64,000 nt of DNA, from the NCBI GenBank assembly GCA_007745635.1, contig CP036272.1, positions 5,354,816-5,418,815 of the forward strand. The letters are read 5' to 3'. Positions 10,856-19,948 of this stretch are shown here, piece after piece (position 1 is the first letter of the stretch; each line of letters starts with the position of its first letter). Below the pieces are notes generated by a model. It had not been told where the DNA came from and ran no database searches. It saw only the letters and a list, made by a program, of their open reading frames with translations. The translations under genes were made by a program, and so were the position numbers. Source of the stretch: Stieleria bergensis (lineage in GTDB: Bacteria > Planctomycetota > Planctomycetia > Pirellulales > Pirellulaceae).

Positions 10856-11132
10856 GTTCAACTGCTGTCCTGGGTGTGATTCAGAACTATTGTTTGCATT
10901 CGGCAAGCAATTCCAACTGGCGACGCAACTTGGCCGTTGCCCCGCTCGGTTTTTTGACGTTTTTCAACTACGCTGGCGAACTGCCCCCAAGGAGTAAACG
11001 TTCACCTGACGACCAGCGGTGAAGGCCTGAACCTGACGCCGCCTCCAAATTGCTCAGACGACAGACCATCGAACACGGCATGCAACTGAATCACGGCATG
11101 CAACTTCAAGGAACAACGGATAAGGAAGCACC

Positions 11133-12677
11133 GTGACCCGCAACCTCCTTCGCAAGAAACGTCCGCTGCTGCTAACCCTGTGGGCAATGTTCACAGCAGC
11201 GGCTGTTTATATCGTTGGCATGGCGGCGTACCAGTCAAAAAACTCACCCATCAACGACTTCCAAGGCCTGCTGGCACCACGCTTAATCGATGTCGTGCTG
11301 GTGACCTGGCTGATGTACTTCTGCAGTTCGATCGGCAGCTTCTTGAACGTCGTGGCGTGGCGAATGCCACGTGGGGAAAGCGTTGGCGGTCGCTCTCATT
11401 GTCCACGCTGTGCCAACGCCCTGCTCAATCGCGACAACGTTCCCGTGCTGGGCTGGATCTCACTGCGTGGCCGTTGCCGGTTCTGCTCACTGCCCATCTC
11501 AACCCGCTACCCGATCGTCGAGTTCCTGGTCGGTTTAACCATGACCTTGGTGGGCTTTACCGAACTGAATCGGCTGTCATTGCCAAACGACATTGTCCAT
11601 GCTCATGCCGGCCCCGCCTGGTCGCCGCTGTGGACAGGCCCCATGATTGGCATGATGTGCTACCACGCAACGGCTCTTTCGATGAGCTGGGCGATGGCTT
11701 TGATCCGCCTTGATGGCACCAAACTGCCTGGCAAGCTCATGGGGATCATCCTGGCCGGTTTGGTCCTCCCAATGATCGCCTGGCCCACGGCAATGGTGGT
11801 GCCTTGGCAAACCCTTCGCCCCGGAGCCTGGACTGCAGAGGGTCAATACACGGATGCCATCATGCGTGTGATCACAGCCTTTGTTGCCGCTGCATTTGCC
11901 GGCCGTGTGGTTGGCAACGGACTGTGCCCCAATGCCGACTTAAAGCTTGACCCACTGGGAAAGGGGTCAGGTCGATTGGTCGATCTGATATGGATGCTGT
12001 TCGTCCCAGCGATTCTGTTGGGCTGGCAAACACTTCCCGCGGTGGTGCTGATGGCGACCGCTCTCAGCCTGCTGACCAAGCCACTGCTTGATCGCATCGA
12101 CATCAATCAACGCCCCGCAGGCAAAACCATCCAAGCACGCGGCATGATGGAACGCTTTTCGTTTGCCATCCCGATTGCCACCGCATTGCACTTGGCGTTT
12201 TGGCACCCACTGTGGTCGCTGCCGTTTTGGCCCAGCGATCACAGCGGCACAACGCCCATCATGATCGCCACTCTATTCATGCTGGCCGTCCCGATGGTTT
12301 TACGTGACACCCAGCCAACGCCGGCTAGCATGGACCTGCCGCCGGTGGATGACGATGAACTTAAAAACGAAGACGCTGCTGATCAAGACGCTGCTGATCA
12401 AGACGCTGCTGACCAAGACGCTGCTGATCAAGACGCTGCTGATCAAGACGCTGCTGATCAAGACGCTGCTGATCAAGACGCTGCTGATCAAGACGCTGCT
12501 GATCAAGACGCTGCTGATCAAGGCAACGCGGACAACAGCAACACTGCCGCCCACCAGTCGCCACCGCTTAACGAGGCCACGGGCTGTGACCTTGATTCGC
12601 CTTCTGATCCCGTCGTCGGTGACTCATCAACCGACCAGTTGCCACAACAGCATCGCCAGGGTGAATCCGACCAGTGA
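11133..12677 (+). CDS. Prepilin-peptidase-like (A24) membrane protein with (DAADQ)10 tail
   Basis: Prepilin peptidases cleave and N-methylate type IV pilin-like leaders. The N-terminal domain is convincing: GSFLNVVAWRMPRGES, two CxxC pairs (CPRCANAL, CRFCSLPIS) and YPIVEFLVGL. Several membrane helices follow. The aspartate region is atypical: the usual ID...LPD reads IRLDGTKLPG, so the first catalytic Asp may be shifted or lost. NADLKL stands where GxGDxKL is expected. From about residue 414 a charged cytoplasmic-type tail holds ten exact DAADQ units, then a Ser/Thr/Pro stretch to residue 514. It overlaps the convergent GntP gene by 51 bp. Proteolytic activity is uncertain; a DUF1559-type substrate lies far off at 53537. 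Confidence 0.75.
   Translation: MTRNLLRKKRPLLLTLWAMFTAAAVYIVGMAAYQSKNSPINDFQGLLAPRLIDVVLVTWLMYFCSSIGSFLNVVAWRMPRGESVGGRSHCPRCANALLNRDNVPVLGWISLRGRCRFCSLPISTRYPIVEFLVGLTMTLVGFTELNRLSLPNDIVHAHAGPAWSPLWTGPMIGMMCYHATALSMSWAMALIRLDGTKLPGKLMGIILAGLVLPMIAWPTAMVVPWQTLRPGAWTAEGQYTDAIMRVITAFVAAAFAGRVVGNGLCPNADLKLDPLGKGSGRLVDLIWMLFVPAILLGWQTLPAVVLMATALSLLTKPLLDRIDINQRPAGKTIQARGMMERFSFAIPIATALHLAFWHPLWSLPFWPSDHSGTTPIMIATLFMLAVPMVLRDTQPTPASMDLPPVDDDELKNEDAADQDAADQDAADQDAADQDAADQDAADQDAADQDAADQDAADQDAADQGNADNSNTAAHQSPPLNEATGCDLDSPSDPVVGDSSTDQLPQQHRQGESDQ
12372..12521. repeat. 15-bp tandem repeat, 10 copies (DAADQ)
   Basis: Ten head-to-tail units of GACGCTGCTGATCAA, with one T-to-C change in the third, encode DAADQ in the prepilin-peptidase-like protein. 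Such near identity suggests recent expansion by slippage or unequal exchange. Confidence 0.95.
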
Positions 12678-14189
12678 GATGCAGGTACTGATCACGCCCC
12701 ATGTTTTCAGCGTCTGACCCTCGGACATATTGAAGTACCGCGAGATCATCCAGAACCCGGAATCGTTGACGTGTGAAAAGCCCGTCGCACCGGCCGCAAT
12801 CGCCACGCTGACCAGCGCCAATTGGGGCTGTGACATGCCCTCGACAAAGTTCACCATCAAGCCAGCGGCGGTCAACATGGCGACGGTCGCCGACCCCTGA
12901 GCGATTCGAATCAGTGTGGCAAAGATCCAGGCCAACACCAGCACGTTGATATCGTACTGCGAAAACATCACCTCAAGTGCTTCGGTGATTCCGGTCGCTT
13001 TCAAGACACCTTTGAACACGCCACCGGCACCAGTGATCAAAATGATGATCCCAGCGGGGCCGAGCGCCTTGGTGGAGATCTCAAGGAGTGCTTCACGATC
13101 GACTCCTCGGCGAGTGCCCAGGAAGTACAAGGCAAACACCGTGGAGGTGAGCAAAGCGATGACCGGATGCCCCAAAAACGTCAAGAACTGAATCACGAAG
13201 GGTTGCTGCGTCAGAGCATCTTTGACCCACAAGCTCTGGGCGCTGCTGAACTTCGCTCCCGGGTGTGTCTGTGACAACCATTCTGTCAGGGCTTCTTTGC
13301 CCGGAACTCCCGACGCCACCCACTGCTCGATCGTTGTGTTGATCAGAATCAATCCGATCGGCAACGCGATCAAGGCCAAGATAAACGAAATCGGTGGCAG
13401 CTTGTCTTTGGCAACTTGCTCGGTGGCAATCGGCTCGGGCATCTTGACGTCAACAAACTTTGACAACCAAATGCACAACGGTGGACCACAGATCAACGCC
13501 GTTGGAAAACCAACCAACACGCCAAACAAAATGACCCAGCCCAAGTTCACATTCAGGAAGTACGCCACCGCAACCGGTCCGGGGGTCGGCGGAACAAAAC
13601 CATGAGTCACCGCCAGCCCGGCAACCAATGGCAAACCAAAGTGCAAAAACGGACGCTTGGTATCACGTGCCAAGGCAAACAACAGCGGCGCCAAGATCAC
13701 CAGTGCGACGTCCAAGAACACGGGAATCGAAATGACAAAGCCCGTCACCAACATCGCCCACGGCGCATGCTTGGGCCCGAACTTTTTGACCATGAAGTTG
13801 GCCAGCGATTCCGTGCCACCGCTGCGTTCCAAAATGGCTCCAAAGATCGCCCCGATCCCAATGATCGTGGCAATAAAACCCAACGCTCCTCCCATACTGT
13901 CAACAATCGTCTGAGCGACCTGAGTGATCGGAACTGCCTCGGGATTGACCAATTTACTGGTCGCAGCCACTAACACCGAAACGATCAGCAATGCCAAAAA
14001 CGCCGAGAGCTTGAGCCATAAAATCAATACCAGCAGTAACACAATGCCAGCGCCCAGCAAAGCGATCATCTCCCCTGTCGCAGGGCCATCCGTGACGGCC
14101 TGAGTCGAGGCTTGAGCAAACAGAGTTGAAATCGGATTCAAATAAGCGTCAATCAAGGTGGGGCACCCAAGTAGGCAGCGCAAAAGCAA
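12627..14189 (-). CDS. GntP-family gluconate/organic acid permease
   Basis: GntP proteins are proton symporters for gluconate and related sugar acids in the inner membrane. The sequence is strongly hydrophobic with about 12 predicted helices. Family segments include GGTESLANFMVKKFG, FLDVALVILAPLLFALAR, the signature HGFVPPTPGPVAVAYFL, GAGGVFKGVLKATGI and HVNDSGFWMISRYFNMS. The full frame begins at TTG (14189) and gives 520 residues. An ATG at 14069 would match the usual GntP N-terminus, but GGGGAG lies too close to it, so the start is open. Its 3' end overlaps the convergent A24 gene. The substrate is not determined. Confidence 0.9.
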   Translation of the reverse strand: MLLRCLLGCPTLIDAYLNPISTLFAQASTQAVTDGPATGEMIALLGAGIVLLLVLILWLKLSAFLALLIVSVLVAATSKLVNPEAVPITQVAQTIVDSMGGALGFIATIIGIGAIFGAILERSGGTESLANFMVKKFGPKHAPWAMLVTGFVISIPVFLDVALVILAPLLFALARDTKRPFLHFGLPLVAGLAVTHGFVPPTPGPVAVAYFLNVNLGWVILFGVLVGFPTALICGPPLCIWLSKFVDVKMPEPIATEQVAKDKLPPISFILALIALPIGLILINTTIEQWVASGVPGKEALTEWLSQTHPGAKFSSAQSLWVKDALTQQPFVIQFLTFLGHPVIALLTSTVFALYFLGTRRGVDREALLEISTKALGPAGIIILITGAGGVFKGVLKATGITEALEVMFSQYDINVLVLAWIFATLIRIAQGSATVAMLTAAGLMVNFVEGMSQPQLALVSVAIAAGATGFSHVNDSGFWMISRYFNMSEGQTLKTWGVISTCISLVGFTLAMLLWQLVG

Positions 14190-14340
14190 GCGTCTGCAGG
14201 CAGGAAGGTGGGGATAAGGAGATGCCGAGTCTATGCGGGGCGAACGCGTGGGTCAAGAATTGTTCACCCTGATTCGTGATCAGAGCCCCAATCCCAAGGG
14301 GCGACTAGCCAGTCCGGCAGCAGGCAAAACAGGACTCAGG

Positions 14341-17202
14341 CTACCGAAGATCCTTTGCTTCGGCTTCCTCTTTTGCTTTCATCGCCACTCGCTCAGCTTG
14401 CACCCAAGCTCGCAGCGAATCCACTGGCCGCAGCGAAACGGCCTCCTGCCCGTCCTTTGCTGAGTCTGTTGCTGGACTTGCTTCGGAGTCCTTCGCTGAA
14501 TGATCAGGTGACGGGCCCTCGTTGGCCGCCAAATCAGGCGTCTGAGCGGACTCCTGTCCCATACTTTGACGCACCCAGGCTCGCAGCGCATCAGCAGGGG
14601 ACGGCTTGACAACGCTTTCTTCTGCAGCCACCTGAGCGCGAGGACGTGGAACCGAATCGACTCGGATCGCAGCGCCGGATGGCTTGGCTTGGGGTCCGGG
14701 GGGACCAGCTTGATCGATGCGCTGCTCTGGCGACTCATGGCGACGCACAGTGGAGACGCCTTCGGGAGTTTGCTGCCGGGGTGCACTGGTTTCTAAGCTG
14801 CTTTCTGCACTGGCCACAGCACTGGATGGGCCGGCCTGAAGCTTCGCCGCCGCCGCTTCGACAACCGGCTTCCTGACGACCGGCTTTCTGACGCTCGGCA
14901 GCGCGGACACTGGCGGGGCGACTGCATCGGCAACATGAACCAACAGGCCGCTGCCAAACCCCGCATCCAAAATCTCCGCCCCCCAGAAGTCAGCGTTCAG
15001 GACCTCCGCGTTGGCAATCTCGGTATGCACAAGCTCTGGATGCACACGTTCTGCGTGCGCGAATTCTGGACTGACCAATGATTCTGGACTGACCAATGAT
15101 TCTGGAACGGACTCGCACGCGGAAGCCGGTGATGTGGAAGCAGCAGGCTGAGACGTGACTGAAGGATCAGTCGCCGCCGGTTCGTGATCCATCCCGCCTG
15201 CGTTTGCCTCCCCCTGGATGATCACCGTTTGATCGGCGGCCTCCATTTTTTCCGGGGGCGGCGGGACAAACCCTGGTTGCTGCCCCAGCCAATCACGCGC
15301 CCGAGCCTCATCCATCGATGGGTCAGCCTGTTGGCCTTCGCGTGGCCGCGGTGGTTTCTGCGGGGGCCTCAACTCTGGCTTCTGCTCTGGATTCTGCGCC
15401 GGCACTCCGTCCCGTTTTCCTGCTTTTTGTGTTTCCCTCTGCTTTGCCGCCACGTCGCGCTCCATAAGCTGGTTCGGAACCGAACGGTCGGATTGCCCTT
15501 GCTGCTCAGCGGCCTGAATCGGCGGGGCGGCCTGACTTGGTGGGATCGCCTGACTTGGTGGGATCGCCTGACTTGGTGGAATCGCCTGACTTGGTGGAAT
15601 CGCCTGACTTGGTGGAATCGCCTGACTTGGTGGAATCGCCTGACTTGGTGGAATCGCCTGACTTGGTGGAATCGGTGGCGCGGGCCTCACAGGCGGCTGC
15701 TGATGCTGAGCATCAACGCGCACCAGTGGCTCCGTCTCCTTTTCAACTGCCTCCGTCTCCCTTTCCGCCCTGGGACGCGGTTCAGACGCGGGCTCCTTGG
15801 TTGCCGGCCGATGAGCGGATAGCGCCGCTGGCTGCTGATGGAACGATTGAAAATGCATCCGAGCCGCGTCTTCCTCGGCTTGCCGCTGCTGAAACTCAGC
15901 ACTGCTTTCAGCCGAAGAACCGAACAACCTGCGGGCCAAGTCCATCAATCGCACTCTCAAGCTGGAACGCCTGAAACGAGGCTCGGGCTGGCGCTCAGGT
16001 GGACGGTGTGCTGCAGGGAGACTGGATCGATCACGCACGCTAGCTTCAGCCCCAGCGTTGCTTTGTGACACTGCACCGGTGTGCGGCGCTGCACCAACAT
16101 GCGATGCGCTACCAAGATGCGATTGCCCGTGGTCGGGTGGGGCAACATTGAAATCAGCATTCTGATCGCCATGCGATTCCTGCCTGGATGAGCGCTGGCC
16201 CGTCGCTTGCAGATGCTGAACATCGTCAACCGTCATCACTCGTTTTTTACGCGAGAGCAAGGGCTGCGGGCGCGGGGGATCAGGTGGATCGATCACATTG
16301 GTTTTCAGGGACGCATCGGTGGCGGACGCTGTGGCTCGCTCAGTGACGACCTCGTTTGCCTCGGCGGCTGGCTCGGCTGCTGGCGGTGCTACCTCGGCGG
16401 CTCGCGGTGCCAATGGCTTTGGAATCGATCCCCAATCGCTGGAGCTGGACGGATGCTGACCAACGGCAGGTTGCTGACCCGCGCTAAGGCTGCCACCGGT
16501 CACTCGCACTTCCTCACTGACGGGCTCAATCGACTCGAGGCTCTCCCTTTGCGTTTGCGATGTCCGGCTGCTGGCAGGCTGAGGCTGCCTGGACGATCTT
16601 GAATTCGAATCAGCGGTCATGCGTTTTGACCCCTGGCCAGCCAAACCGGTTTCAGCATCATCAAAACGCAACGGCTGCGGCGCATTGTGCTGGCGCGAGG
16701 CCTGACGTTCAGCCTGCGCGGCATAGTGCTCGTAGTCGCGTTGCAGCCAATTCATGCGATCGAGAAACCACAACTTGCCGACGGTCGATGCGAAGACGCC
16801 AGCGATAGTCCAGGCGACATTCAGCGTCACCAATCCAGCCAGCATGACGACTCCACCGATGCCGACAATCAGCATGGTTGCGAACACAATCGGATAATGA
16901 TGGGCATCCACCTGATGACGATCCCGGTCAAGCCACAATCGTTCTCCCAAAACTCCACGACTCATCCAATTGTCGGTTGAATCAGGTGGAGCGAAAAAGC
17001 GCGCCGCCAGCCAGACCCACGCCATCACCAAGGCAATGGGGATCAAACAGTACCACTGCAACCAAGCACGACTCCAAACAGCCAGCGCAACCAACGGGAG
17101 TGCGGTCACGCGCGCCCAGCCAGTGTACGGATTGAGATGCCGTTGCCACACGGCCTCGTTCATCCCCATCGCGCGTTCGGTAAATTGATCCAATTGCTTC
17201 AT
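14341..17202 (-). CDS. DUF6653 membrane protein fused to a very long Pro/Ala/Glu-rich tail
   Basis: The first 160 residues or so match the small membrane family DUF6653: an amphipathic start with VWQRHLNPYTGWARV, two hydrophobic hairpins (VTALPLVALAVWSRAW... and a second near residue 110) and LDRMNWLQRDYEHY. DUF6653 proteins are normally little longer than this. Here about 790 disordered residues follow, rich in Pro, Ala, Gln and Glu. They include eight IPPSQA units and several SPESLV, KPVV and A/H-E-L/V short repeats. The last part has three similar segments of the form SLRAWVQ or ALRAWVRQSMGQ, possibly short helical binding motifs. ATG 17202 follows GGTGG. Function unknown; the tail would face one compartment as a flexible tether. 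Confidence 0.7.
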   Translation of the reverse strand: MKQLDQFTERAMGMNEAVWQRHLNPYTGWARVTALPLVALAVWSRAWLQWYCLIPIALVMAWVWLAARFFAPPDSTDNWMSRGVLGERLWLDRDRHQVDAHHYPIVFATMLIVGIGGVVMLAGLVTLNVAWTIAGVFASTVGKLWFLDRMNWLQRDYEHYAAQAERQASRQHNAPQPLRFDDAETGLAGQGSKRMTADSNSRSSRQPQPASSRTSQTQRESLESIEPVSEEVRVTGGSLSAGQQPAVGQHPSSSSDWGSIPKPLAPRAAEVAPPAAEPAAEANEVVTERATASATDASLKTNVIDPPDPPRPQPLLSRKKRVMTVDDVQHLQATGQRSSRQESHGDQNADFNVAPPDHGQSHLGSASHVGAAPHTGAVSQSNAGAEASVRDRSSLPAAHRPPERQPEPRFRRSSLRVRLMDLARRLFGSSAESSAEFQQRQAEEDAARMHFQSFHQQPAALSAHRPATKEPASEPRPRAERETEAVEKETEPLVRVDAQHQQPPVRPAPPIPPSQAIPPSQAIPPSQAIPPSQAIPPSQAIPPSQAIPPSQAIPPSQAAPPIQAAEQQGQSDRSVPNQLMERDVAAKQRETQKAGKRDGVPAQNPEQKPELRPPQKPPRPREGQQADPSMDEARARDWLGQQPGFVPPPPEKMEAADQTVIIQGEANAGGMDHEPAATDPSVTSQPAASTSPASACESVPESLVSPESLVSPEFAHAERVHPELVHTEIANAEVLNADFWGAEILDAGFGSGLLVHVADAVAPPVSALPSVRKPVVRKPVVEAAAAKLQAGPSSAVASAESSLETSAPRQQTPEGVSTVRRHESPEQRIDQAGPPGPQAKPSGAAIRVDSVPRPRAQVAAEESVVKPSPADALRAWVRQSMGQESAQTPDLAANEGPSPDHSAKDSEASPATDSAKDGQEAVSLRPVDSLRAWVQAERVAMKAKEEAEAKDLR
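15530..15673. repeat. 18-bp tandem repeat, 8 copies (IPPSQA)
   Basis: Eight units of GCCTGACTTGGTGGRATC encode IPPSQA on the minus strand, with one G/A variant position. They sit in the disordered tail of the DUF6653 protein. Confidence 0.95.
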
Positions 17203-17765
17203 AGCCACCAGTCATAAAAATTGCTCTGTCATCGCTAGTTGGTCGACTGCCAGAGAAGGCACATGAATGCAAAATGGACGGACGTCGGTAAATGCCCGCC
17301 GTCAACGGACTATGTTGCCGAGAGTGCAGAAAGTCCCAAGCCGCGGGCGTCTTTGCCACCGCCTGAACGGGCTGGCCCGAACGACTGATCGGGGCTGCCC
17401 ATGAACCCGCCACTGATCAATCGAGCACCGACCAGCCCCTTTGAAAGGCTTGTCACCATCGGTCGACTGTAACGCTCAGAGCGATCGAAGCGAAATGAAC
17501 TGCTGTAACGCGTGATCAGGCAAAGAGAAGAGCCGAGACGACATCGCCCACCGCATTCTGCCAGCTCCCTTTTCCACACAGCGTTTGCCCACGTGATCTT
17601 GCCGAGGCCTGAACGGGGCGAATTCCCCAGCGAAATTCCCGACCAAGCCACAAAAAAATCGCTTTAGATGGCCCAGAACAGCCAATCGCCGCTTGCAGAA
17701 ACCGGATTCCTATTGGATACTTCGCCTCCAATCCGCAAGTCGTAAAGATTTGCTAGAGACCCAAA
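17203..17765. other. Intergenic region before tRNA-Leu
   Basis: About 560 bp with no recognised gene. A minus-strand open frame (17310-17651) has no family resemblance and no clear ribosome-binding site. The tRNA promoter should lie near 17690-17730, where a TTGCAG and GATACT pair at 17-bp spacing is possible but weak. Confidence 0.35.
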
Positions 17766-17849
17766 GCCGAAGTGGCGGAATTGGCAGACGCGCTGGATTC
17801 AAAATCCAGTTGGAGCAATCCAGTGAGGGTTCGAGTCCCTCCTTCGGTA
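17766..17849 (+). tRNA. tRNA-Leu (anticodon CAA)
   Basis: An 84-nt cloverleaf with a long variable arm, as expected for a class II tRNA. The acceptor stem GCCGAAG pairs with CTTCGGT (one G-U) followed by discriminator A. The anticodon stem CTGGA/TCCAG encloses TTCAAAA, giving CAA, which reads TTG. GGTTCGAGTCC forms the T arm. CCA is not encoded. A strong terminator follows directly. Confidence 0.97.
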
Positions 17850-17863
17850 CTCCTTGTGAGTCA

Positions 17864-17898
17864 AGGACTTAGGAAGCATTTTCCTAGGTCCTTTTTTT
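17864..17898 (+). terminator. Intrinsic terminator of tRNA-Leu
   Basis: A 12-bp stem with one G-U pair (AGGACTTAGGAA with TTCCTAGGTCCT) and a 5-nt loop is followed by seven T. It lies 15 nt after the tRNA. Confidence 0.92.
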
Positions 17899-18325
17899 GT
17901 GCGCCCACCGCGAGGGTGGCAAAAGGAGGCCAGCATTGCAAACGGGTTGGATTCGTATCGCTCGTGAGAGCACCGCGTGTGGTCAAAAAAGTCTCCAACC
18001 TCTTTCTCCGGCGACATGCTGTCTCAGCTCGATTGACGACTGAGTGAGGTGGCCCCGAAAATCCCAGGCCACATCATTCCAATGAAGCAGGCTCCTGAGA
18101 CAGCGAAAGAAATCATCAGCGAAGAGCAGCTTGGCGGTCCTCTTCGATCCTCTCGCCGCGCAGCCTGAACTTGCTTTCTCGACAACGCTTCGTACTATCC
18201 GGGGCAGCACCGGTGAGTCCCCTGCTGCGCAGTCAATGGCAACAAACGTCAATTTGAGCCAAAACCGCCGACCATCACCTCGGCCGAGACCAAGCCATTC
18301 GAATCACCTCAAAGCTCCGCAATCC

Positions 18326-18369
18326 CCAATCAAAAAGCTCGTTCAACTTTTTTGACCTCACACGATCCG
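18326..18369. repeat. 44-bp dispersed repeat, copy 1
   Basis: Matches 19083-19126 at 38 of 44 positions with no gaps. The shared core is TGACCTCACRCGATCCG. Confidence 0.75.
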
Positions 18370-18725
18370 TCAGGTGCATCGCAGGTGTGAGCATCGTGAA
18401 TGTTCGGCTATCGAGTGAATGAACAGGTTGCAGAACATGTTTAATAAGTGCACAGCCAACTGCCAAAGCCTGTCTATTACCTGGTGTCCGTAAGGGGGTA
18501 TCGTGAACATGCTCATTGCGTGTGAACCCTTGGCAGTGGAATGACTGGTACACACATCGAAGAATCGCGCGATCGCGTGGCGATGTCCCCGTTAACGTCT
18601 TCCACCAAAAACTTGCGACTCCCGGCAATTGTGGCGAAACCGGGAATGAACCACGAAGGACGCGAAGAGCACGAAGAAGGGAATCACAATCATCCTCCGG
18701 GGGCTGCCCCCAGTCTTGAATGCCT

Positions 18726-18821
18726 GAACGCCGAAGGTGTTCTACCCCATAGCCCAGGGTCGCGCAGCGCACCCTGGGGACAGGCCCCACACATCGTCTC
18801 CGAACGCCGTAGGTGTTCTAC
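18726..18821. repeat. Paired direct repeat around an inverted repeat
   Basis: GAACGCCGAAGGTGTTCTAC (18726-18745) recurs at 18802-18821 with one change. Between them CCCAGGGT (18753-18760) and ACCCTGGG (18771-18778) form a perfect 8-bp stem. The arrangement resembles a small non-coding repeat unit. Confidence 0.75.
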
Positions 18822-19082
18822 AAAGGGTCCTGGCAAGCCCATCAGAATGCAAGCAACTCCAAGGCTTCTCGCCCAAACCCTCGTACCAAAAATCGTAGGG
18901 TATCGTGCTTGCACGCACCACTGCTTTGAAAATCTTCGAATTCGGTAGAACGACTGCCCCCCAAAAACGAAATCTAACACTCGTTGGTGCTGCGTATTGG
19001 TTGGTACGTGCAAGCACCCCACACGCCTTCCATCAGACGCCGGGCGGGTCGGTTGTTGGTCAAGCCATTTCAATCCACTTGG

Positions 19083-19126
19083 CCAATCAAAAGACTCCTT
19101 CGACTTTTCTGACCTCACGCGATCCG
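19083..19126. repeat. 44-bp dispersed repeat, copy 2
   Basis: Same orientation as the copy at 18326-18369, with six substitutions. Confidence 0.75.
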
Positions 19127-19293
19127 GTCGATCTGTTGCCGGGAAAATTGGCCTCGACGGCGAACGATTGCCGGGCTCTTGCGTAGCACCGGTAGCGTGC
19201 TGGCCAATGAGCCCGCTAAACTAGGTGCATCCGCCGAAAATCGGTTTCGCGGAGAGCCTTCAAGTCACTTTCACTCGCAGACGTTTCACTACC

Positions 19294-19773
19294 ATGAACC
19301 TTGGTCTGAACGCTTCGCGCCGTCACCTGCTCTCGCTCAGTTGCCTTGCCACAGCCTTGCTATACTGCACGGGTTGCTCGCAATTGATGCCTGGCCCACC
19401 AGCCCCTGCCGCTGACGCTGATCCCGAATTCACCACCACCGATTCGGGCCTGAAGTACCGAATCCTGCGGCAATCCGACGGCGTTAAACCCAAACCTGGC
19501 CAACACGTGAAGGTCGATTACGAGGGACGCCTGGATGACGGAACGCTGTTCGATAGCTCCTACCAAAAGGGCACGTCGGCCATTTTCTCGTTAGACGACG
19601 TCGTCGCCGGCTGGACAGAAGGCCTGCGTTATGTCGGTGAAGGCGGCATGATCGAGCTAGAGATCCCGTCCGAACTGGGCTACGGCGCCGCAGGCAAACC
19701 GCCAACGATCCCACGCGATGCGACGCTGCATTTCACGGTGGAATTGATTCGCGTCTTTCCGCATCCGCGATGA
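19294..19773 (+). CDS. FKBP-type peptidyl-prolyl isomerase lipoprotein
   Basis: A 159-residue protein with a lipoprotein signal ending in the lipobox CTGC, so it is probably anchored to a membrane by Cys29 or so. A short Pro/Ala linker leads to a single FKBP domain: SGLKYRILRQSDG, VKVDYEGRLDDGTLFDSS, DDVVAGWTEGLRYVGEGG, LEIPSELGYG and LHFTVELIRV. It lacks the N-terminal dimerisation domain of the other isomerase at 5031. ATG 19294 is chosen because the signal peptide begins there. It precedes the NAD-salvage cluster on the same strand but is separated by 175 bp and probably has its own promoter. Confidence 0.9.
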   Translation: MNLGLNASRRHLLSLSCLATALLYCTGCSQLMPGPPAPAADADPEFTTTDSGLKYRILRQSDGVKPKPGQHVKVDYEGRLDDGTLFDSSYQKGTSAIFSLDDVVAGWTEGLRYVGEGGMIELEIPSELGYGAAGKPPTIPRDATLHFTVELIRVFPHPR

Positions 19774-19883
19774 TCTGCTGCTAGCGCGCCGATGACGCTT
19801 GGCGAACCCAGCCCCGCGAACTGCGGAGAACGCGGAACAAGCTGCGTGCGGCCAAGGCAATCCTCTCGACTCTGGCGAACCTC

Positions 19884-19913
19884 TTGACGCGCCGCAGCCT
19901 CTTAGTGTACAAA
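19884..19913 (+). promoter_or_regulatory. Candidate pncB promoter
   Basis: TTGACG (19884-19889) is separated by 18 bp from TACAAA (19908-19913). The fit to a housekeeping promoter is fair (5 of 6 and 4 of 6). It lies 36 nt before the pncB start and overlaps an inverted repeat. Confidence 0.4.
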
Positions 19914-19921
19914 CGACACTA
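19903..19921. promoter_or_regulatory. Candidate operator upstream of pncB
   Basis: TAGTGT and ACACTA form an inverted repeat separated by 7 nt, over the predicted -10 element and 27 nt upstream of the pncB ATG. A Nudix-wHTH regulator is encoded two genes on. NrtR proteins bind palindromes of about 20 bp, so this is a plausible site; the link is inferred. Confidence 0.4.
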
Positions 19922-19948
19922 TCATTCACCTTCAACCATGGTGCTGCG

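Larger units (their letters stand above)
17899..19293. other. Gene-poor region with dispersed repeats
   Basis: About 1.4 kb with no convincing gene on either strand. It contains a 44-bp repeat in two copies, a 20-bp direct repeat around an inverted repeat, and a GAAGGACGCGAAGAGCACG stretch near 18657. The open frames across it are short, overlap one another and show no family motif. It looks like repeat-built spacer DNA. Confidence 0.5.

Noticed and set aside
12372-12521. Tandem arrays considered as CRISPR
   Set aside because: The units are contiguous with no spacers and are in frame inside proteins; no cas genes are present.
12300-12554. Minus-strand open frame of repeated LISSV units
   Set aside because: It is an antisense shadow of the DAADQ repeat and has no start signal or flanking homology.
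15184-15822. Plus-strand open frame with repeated LTWWNR units
   Set aside because: It is the antisense shadow of the IPPSQA repeat in the DUF6653 gene; the repeat keeps all frames open.
17310-17651. Minus-strand open frame before tRNA-Leu
   Set aside because: No family motif, no ribosome-binding site and overlapping frames of similar length.
18275-18790. Minus-strand 171-codon frame in the repeat-rich spacer
   Set aside because: It crosses the dispersed repeats and has no recognisable domain; other frames over the same DNA are equally open.
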